The position numbers and the translations under genes were made by a program. Shown piece by piece: positions 59,892 to 64,000 of a stretch of 64,000 nt of DNA (positions within the stretch are counted from its first letter, which is position 1; each line of letters opens with the position of its first letter). The notes under the pieces are model-generated. The model made no database searches. It was given only the letters and a program-made list of their open reading frames with translations, and was not told the origin of the DNA. Source of the stretch: an uncultured Collinsella sp. (GTDB lineage: Bacteria > Actinomycetota > Coriobacteriia > Coriobacteriales > Coriobacteriaceae); contig CABUSH010000004.1 of NCBI GenBank assembly GCA_902494195.1, forward strand, positions 1 through 64,000. The letters are read 5' to 3'.

Positions 59892-61367
59892 GTGTTTGAT
59901 TCCCTGAGCGATCGCCTCAACGACACATTTGACCGCCTGCGTGGCAAGGGCAAGCTGACCGAGGCCGATATCACCTCGGCCATGCGCGACATTCGCATGG
60001 CGCTGCTCGAGGCCGACGTCAACTTCAAGGTCGTCAAGGAGTTCGTCGCCAAGACCAAGGAGCGCTGCATGACCGCAGAGGTCATGGAGTCGCTGTCGCC
60101 GGCGCAAAACGTCGTCAAGATCGTGCTCGACGAGCTCACCGAGATGCTCGGCTCCACAGAGAGCAAGCTCGTCTTTAGTAACCGCATTCCCAATGTCATC
60201 ATGCTCGTGGGCCTGCAGGGCTCCGGTAAGACCACGGCGGCCGTAAAGCTGGCCTACCTGCTCAAGAAGCAGGGCCGCTCGCCGCTGCTCGCCGCGTGCG
60301 ACGTTTACCGTCCCGCCGCTGCCGACCAGCTGGCCACGCTTGGCGGCGAGATCGGCGTGCCGGTCTTCCGCGGTGACGGCGCGCACCCGGTCGATATCGC
60401 CAAGGGCGCCATCCAGGAGGCCGTCGACCACCTGCGTGACGTGGTCATCGTCGATACCGCTGGCCGCCTGCAGATCGATGAGCAGATGATGCAGGAGGCC
60501 GTGGACATCAAGAAGGCCGTCAAGCCCGATCAGGTGCTGATGGTCGTCGATGCCATGACCGGCCAGGATATCGTCAACGTCGTCTCGACCTTTGCCGAGC
60601 GCACCGACTTTGACGGCGTGATCATCTCCAAGCTCGACGGCGATGCCCGTGGCGGCGGCGCGCTTTCCGTGCGACAGGTGACCGGCAAGCCCATCAAGTT
60701 TGTGAGCATGGGCGAGAAGCCCGATTCGCTGGAGCCGTTCTATCCTGATCGTATGGCCAAGCGCATTCTTGGCATGGGCGACGTTGTCGGCATTATCGAG
60801 AAGGCCCAGGAGGCGGCCGACGCCGAGCAGCTCGAGGCTGCCGAGCGAATGCTGCGCGAGGGCTTCACCATGAACGACATGCTCGACCAGATGAAGGCCG
60901 TCAAGAAGATGGGCGGCATGAAGGGCATCCTGGGCATGCTCCCCGGCGGGCAGCGTGCGCTCAACCAGATGGGTGGCAACCTGGACGAGGGCATCTTCGA
61001 TAAGAACGAGGCCATCATCATGTCGATGACCAAGGAGGAGCGCCTGCGTCCCTCCATCATCAACGGTCAGCGCCGTGCCCGCATTGCCAAGGGCGCTGGC
61101 GTGACCCCCACCGAGGTCAATAGCCTTATGAAGCAGTGGGGTGAGATGAACAAGATGATGGGCCGCATGCGCACGATGGCCAATCAGGCACAGGGCGGCG
61201 GCAAGAAGGGCAAAAAGGGCAAGAAGGGCAAGAAGATGCGCATGCCCAATATCCCTGGCCTGGACGCTATGGGCCTGGGCGGCATGGGTGGCCTGGGAAC
61301 GGGCGGTCCTAAGTCCGATATGGACCTGCTGCGCCAGATGGAAGCGCAGATGCGCAATAAGAAGTAA
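59892..61367 (+). CDS. ffh: Signal recognition particle protein Ffh
   Basis: The 491-residue GTPase has GLQGSGKTTAAVKLA, DVYRPAAADQL, VDTAGRLQ and SKLDGDARGGGAL, followed by the methionine-rich M domain that binds 4.5S RNA and signal peptides. A Lys/Gly run and Met/Gly-rich tail close the protein. Start GTG 59892 follows AAGGAG. The bidirectional terminator at 61388 follows it. Confidence 0.97.
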   Translation: MFDSLSDRLNDTFDRLRGKGKLTEADITSAMRDIRMALLEADVNFKVVKEFVAKTKERCMTAEVMESLSPAQNVVKIVLDELTEMLGSTESKLVFSNRIPNVIMLVGLQGSGKTTAAVKLAYLLKKQGRSPLLAACDVYRPAAADQLATLGGEIGVPVFRGDGAHPVDIAKGAIQEAVDHLRDVVIVDTAGRLQIDEQMMQEAVDIKKAVKPDQVLMVVDAMTGQDIVNVVSTFAERTDFDGVIISKLDGDARGGGALSVRQVTGKPIKFVSMGEKPDSLEPFYPDRMAKRILGMGDVVGIIEKAQEAADAEQLEAAERMLREGFTMNDMLDQMKAVKKMGGMKGILGMLPGGQRALNQMGGNLDEGIFDKNEAIIMSMTKEERLRPSIINGQRRARIAKGAGVTPTEVNSLMKQWGEMNKMMGRMRTMANQAQGGGKKGKKGKKGKKMRMPNIPGLDAMGLGGMGGLGTGGPKSDMDLLRQMEAQMRNKK

Positions 61368-61387
61368 CGACTGGTTGAGTCGTGTAT

Positions 61388-61427
61388 GGCGAAGGCCGCC
61401 TGGATGGTACTCCAGGCGGCCTTCGCC
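61388..61427. terminator. Bidirectional terminator between ffh and the DUF134 gene
   Basis: GGCGAAGGCCGCCTGG and CCAGGCGGCCTTCGCC are perfect 16 bp arms around an eight-base loop. It lies between convergent genes. There is only a short T-run on either side. Confidence 0.8.
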
Positions 61428-61479
61428 GTTGTGTGGCTTGTTGCGCGAATGGCACGTCTTGGCGCCAGAGCATTTGCCG

Positions 61480-62244
61480 CTAGTGGCAGCCACAGCCCTC
61501 GTGGCCCTCGTTCTCGTGATGGCCATGGCAACCGCAGGATCCGCCGTGCTCTTGGATGTGCTCGTGGTCGTGGCCGTGGCAGTCACAGGTGGCCTCGCCG
61601 GTCTGTGCGAGCGTGCCGGCAATGAGTGCCTCGACGCAGGCGTCGCAGTTGCCCTGGGCGCCCGCATAGACCGTGATGCCGGCCTGGATGAGCGCGTTGA
61701 TGGCACCGCCGCCGATACCGCCGCAAATGAGCGTGTCAACGCCACCGTTTGCAAGCAGGCCCGCCAGGGCGCCGTGACCGGTGCCGCCGGTGCCCACGAC
61801 CTGCTCGTTGAGCACCTTGCCATCCTGAATGTCGTAAATCTTGAACTGCTCGCTGCGGCCAAAGTGCATAAAGATGTTGCCGTTGTCGTACGTCGTTGCC
61901 ACCCTCATGGTGCCGACCTCCTTTGCTGGCCATGCGGCCGTTGTCGTGGTGATGGGGGAGTATGCGATATTGCCGCCCTCGATGACAATCGCCCGTCCAT
62001 TGACCAACGCGTTTGCCACCTTGCGATGCGCGCGGCTGCAGATTGCCGCCACCGTGGCGCGGGCAATGCCCATGTGCTGGGCGACTTCCTCCTGATTGAG
62101 TCCTTCCAGGTCACATAGGCGTAGGACCTCGAGCTCGTCGACCGTCATGTCGATGGCATCGCCGCTCGCCAGGCCATCGGGGGTAAAACCGCGATATTCG
62201 GGGATGATCCCGACGCGGCGCAATTTTTCGCGTCTTCCTGCCAT
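61480..62244 (-). CDS. DUF134 helix-turn-helix fused to a NifX/NifB-like domain, His/Cys-rich tail
   Basis: ATG 62244 follows GGAGAG; a longer frame upstream is not supported. The 254-residue protein has a DUF134 DNA-binding domain (~1-95, with EYRGFTPDG and NQEEVAQHMGIARATV), and then a NifX/dinitrogenase iron-molybdenum cofactor-like domain (~105-215, with YDNGNIFMHFGRSEQFKIYD and CGGIGGGAINAL). It ends in a tail rich in His and Cys (about 16 of the last 40) that should bind metal. Such fusions occur in anaerobes, and the role may be sensing or carrying metal or iron-sulfur species. It is divergent from thyA with two palindromes between. Confidence 0.85.
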   Translation of the reverse strand: MAGRREKLRRVGIIPEYRGFTPDGLASGDAIDMTVDELEVLRLCDLEGLNQEEVAQHMGIARATVAAICSRAHRKVANALVNGRAIVIEGGNIAYSPITTTTAAWPAKEVGTMRVATTYDNGNIFMHFGRSEQFKIYDIQDGKVLNEQVVGTGGTGHGALAGLLANGGVDTLICGGIGGGAINALIQAGITVYAGAQGNCDACVEALIAGTLAQTGEATCDCHGHDHEHIQEHGGSCGCHGHHENEGHEGCGCH

Positions 62245-62258
62245 ACACTCTCCAAATC

Positions 62259-62323
62259 TGACATATGTCAACAATAGAATAGCGAACGTGTGGATTTGCG
62301 CAAGGAATTTCTGGCATATGTCA
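62259..62323. promoter_or_regulatory. Twin TGACATATGTCA palindromes between the DUF134 gene and thyA
   Basis: TGACATATGTCA (62259-62270) is a perfect 12-base palindrome. TGGCATATGTCA (62312-62323) differs by one base. Their centres are 53 bases apart, about five helical turns, so a protein bound to both would face the same side. Autoregulation by the DUF134 protein is a reasonable guess. Confidence 0.7.
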
Positions 62324-62410
62324 GAAAATGAGGGCTTATGTTTGGGCTGTGGGGCCGCGTGCGCCTGGGCTACAATGAATCTCGCTTGTAGGCGACTGAC
62401 AGGAGGGTCA

Positions 62411-63259
62411 ATGAGCAAAGCTGATCAACAGTTTGTATTCATGTGCCGCGATATCTTGGACCATGGCACCACGACCGAGGGCCAAAAGGTCCGCCCGGTG
62501 TGGGAGGACGGCACCCCTGCCTATACCATTAAAAACTTTGGCGTTACGGCGCGCTATGACCTGCGCGAGGAGTTCCCCGCGCTTACGCTGCGTCGTACGG
62601 CGCTCAAGTCCGCTATGGATGAGATCCTATGGATCTATCAAAAGAAGTCCAATAATGTGCATGACCTCAACAGCCATATTTGGGATGAGTGGGCCGACGA
62701 GACCGGCTCTATCGGCAAGGCCTACGGGTATCAGATTGGGCAGAAGAGCCATTATCCCGAGGGTGACTTTGACCAGATGGACCGCGTGCTGTACGACCTC
62801 AAGCACACGCCGTACAGCCGTCGTATTATGACGAACACGTACGTGTTCAGCGATCTGTCCGAGATGCATCTGTATCCGTGCGCCTACAGCGTGACCTATA
62901 ACGTCACGCAGCGTCCTCAGGACGACAAGCCGACGCTCAACATGATTCTCAACCAGCGTAGCCAGGACATTTTGGCCGCGAACAACTGGAATGTGTGCCA
63001 GTACGCCATTCTGCTCATGATGGTGGCGCAGTCGGTCGATATGATCGCTGGCGAGCTGCTGCACGTGATTGCCGATGCCCACATTTACGACCGTCATGTC
63101 GATATCGTCCGCGAGCTTATCGAGCGTCCGCAGTTTGCCGCGCCCAAGGTAACGCTCAACCCGGATGTGCATGATTTCTATGCGTTTACGACCGATGACC
63201 TGATCGTTGAGGGCTACGAGCACGGTCCGCAGGTTAAGAACATCCCCATTGCGGTGTAG
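62411..63259 (+). CDS. thyA: Thymidylate synthase
   Basis: ATG 62411 follows AGGAGGG; the longer open frame overlaps the opposite gene. The 282-residue enzyme resembles the Bacillus subtilis ThyA/phage phi3T type rather than E. coli ThyA: nucleophile C157 in LYPCAYSVTYNV, RSQDILAANNWNVCQYAIL and DAHIYDRHVDIV. It methylates dUMP with methylenetetrahydrofolate. folA follows directly. Confidence 0.95.
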   Translation: MSKADQQFVFMCRDILDHGTTTEGQKVRPVWEDGTPAYTIKNFGVTARYDLREEFPALTLRRTALKSAMDEILWIYQKKSNNVHDLNSHIWDEWADETGSIGKAYGYQIGQKSHYPEGDFDQMDRVLYDLKHTPYSRRIMTNTYVFSDLSEMHLYPCAYSVTYNVTQRPQDDKPTLNMILNQRSQDILAANNWNVCQYAILLMMVAQSVDMIAGELLHVIADAHIYDRHVDIVRELIERPQFAAPKVTLNPDVHDFYAFTTDDLIVEGYEHGPQVKNIPIAV

Positions 63260-63268
63260 GTGACGCGC

Positions 63269-63787
63269 ATGACGTGTAAGCTTTCTGCCATCGTCGCCGT
63301 GTGCGACGACTGGGGTATTGGGTGCGAGGGCGACATGGTGGTATCCAACCGTGCCGACATGCGTCATTTTGTGGCATGCACCAAAGGTTGCCCGGTCATT
63401 ATGGGGCGCAAGACGCTGTTGAGTTTTCCCGGCGGACGACCGCTCAAGAATCGCCGCAATATCGTGCTCACCCGCGACGAGGGCTTTGCTGCCGAGGGTG
63501 TCGACGTTGTGCATAGCATCGACGAAGCGCTCGCCGCGGTAGCCGATGAACCCGTTGCGTGGGTGATTGGCGGCGGCGAGGTATATCGACAGTTTTTGCC
63601 GTATTGCGTGGAGGCCGAGGTTACGCACAACCATTGCGTGCATGACGTGGATACGTACTTTCCCGATCTGGATGCCGATCCCGCGTGGGAGATTGCGCGG
63701 CGTTGCGGTGTTGCTACGATTGCCGCGGGCGAGGGTGACGAGGGTCTCGATTATGAGTTCGTGACGTATCGTCGCGTTGAGGCGTAA
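63269..63787 (+). CDS. folA: Dihydrofolate reductase
   Basis: ATG 63269 has AGGTGA upstream; GTG 63260 is an alternative. The 172-residue enzyme has AIVAVCDDWGIG, the MRHFV helix, VIMGRKTLLSFPGGRPLKNRRN and WVIGGGEVYRQF. It regenerates the tetrahydrofolate used by the adjacent thyA product. Confidence 0.95.
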   Translation: MTCKLSAIVAVCDDWGIGCEGDMVVSNRADMRHFVACTKGCPVIMGRKTLLSFPGGRPLKNRRNIVLTRDEGFAAEGVDVVHSIDEALAAVADEPVAWVIGGGEVYRQFLPYCVEAEVTHNHCVHDVDTYFPDLDADPAWEIARRCGVATIAAGEGDEGLDYEFVTYRRVEA

Positions 63788-63896
63788 ATCGTCTGGCGTG
63801 AACGGTATCATCGGATTATTTGAATGCATGGGGCGGCGCTTAGCGTCGCCTCGTTTGGTATAGATGTGCTGTAAAGAAAGGTACGGGCTGGCTGCT

Positions 63897-64000
63897 ATGA
63901 CTGATGCCGTTGAGGTGCTCCGAATCGATTCGCTCGAGGACGAGCGGCTCGATGCCTACGTGCGACTGACCGAGCGCGAGCTGCGCTGCGTGCTGGAGCC
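63897..64000 (+). CDS. 5' part of a SpoU/TrmH-type RNA methyltransferase
   Basis: The frame begins at ATG 63897, after GAAAGG, and runs off the window after ~34 codons. The opening VLRIDSLEDERLDAYVRLTERELR...LEP matches the usual N-terminus of SpoU-family RNA methyltransferases, which act on 2'-hydroxyls of tRNA or rRNA. The rest is outside the window. Confidence 0.7.
   Translation, partial: MTDAVEVLRIDSLEDERLDAYVRLTERELRCVLE

Noticed and set aside
59889..61862. 657-codon minus-strand open frame
   Set aside because: Shadow of ffh and the region beyond; crosses the bidirectional terminator.
62096..62410. Longer thyA start
   Set aside because: It would overlap the divergent gene and its operators; AGGAGGG precedes ATG 62411.

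Overview
This window looks like a chromosomal segment from a high-GC Gram-positive actinobacterium, most likely a gut Coriobacteriia member such as Collinsella. That taxon is my inference. It rests on strong G/C third-position bias, many GTG/TTG starts, an LPXTG-type sorting signal, the gene order rimP-nusA-infB-rbfA-nrnA-truB-ribF-dnaG-rpoD, and a Gram-positive style Pel locus. No plasmid, phage or CRISPR array is visible.

Region 1 (1-12.2 kb) is an accessory island. It holds an Abi_2-family abortive infection gene without a recognisable start, a wrecked AbiEii-type toxin on the other strand, the tail of a sortase-anchored surface protein, a 1218-residue STAND NTPase with a nuclease-like N-terminus, several unrecognised genes, and an AlbA/Schlafen ATP-binding regulator. 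Coding sequence from about 3 to 9.5 kb is visibly AT-richer than the rest. Two ~120 bp direct repeats (1541-1662 and 9988-10113) bracket most of the defence-like genes. Two ~220 bp repeats with 20 bp internal inverted repeats (9668-9887 and 11848-12072) bracket the AlbA gene.

Region 2 (12.3-23.4 kb) is one tightly coupled operon for a Pel-like exopolysaccharide: PelD (with an N-terminal nucleotide-sugar epimerase-like domain), PelE, a DUF2194/PelA-type deacetylase, PelF glycosyltransferase and PelG transporter. CotH kinase, VTC polyphosphate polymerase and DUF4956 genes follow. PelD keeps the RxxD c-di-GMP binding site while its GGDEF signature is lost.

Region 3 (23.6-31.1 kb) has a sucrose regulon (LacI regulator, PTS IIBC, GH32 hydrolase) with twin operators, a cystathionine-synthase homologue without the PLP lysine motif, a ModE/LysR-like one-domain regulator, and a divergent IMP dehydrogenase.

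Region 4 (31.2-64 kb) is housekeeping: leuS; the rimP-nusA-infB translation/transcription operon through rpoD; two identical tRNA-Asn genes; asp23-fakA-recG-rsmD-coaD; yceD-rpmF-plsX-acpP-rnc-smc-ftsY-ffh; a DUF134-NifX protein divergent from thyA-folA; and the start of a SpoU-type methyltransferase. Long RNA-like hairpins lie between many genes, notably before leuS, after rpoD and at 28.9 kb.
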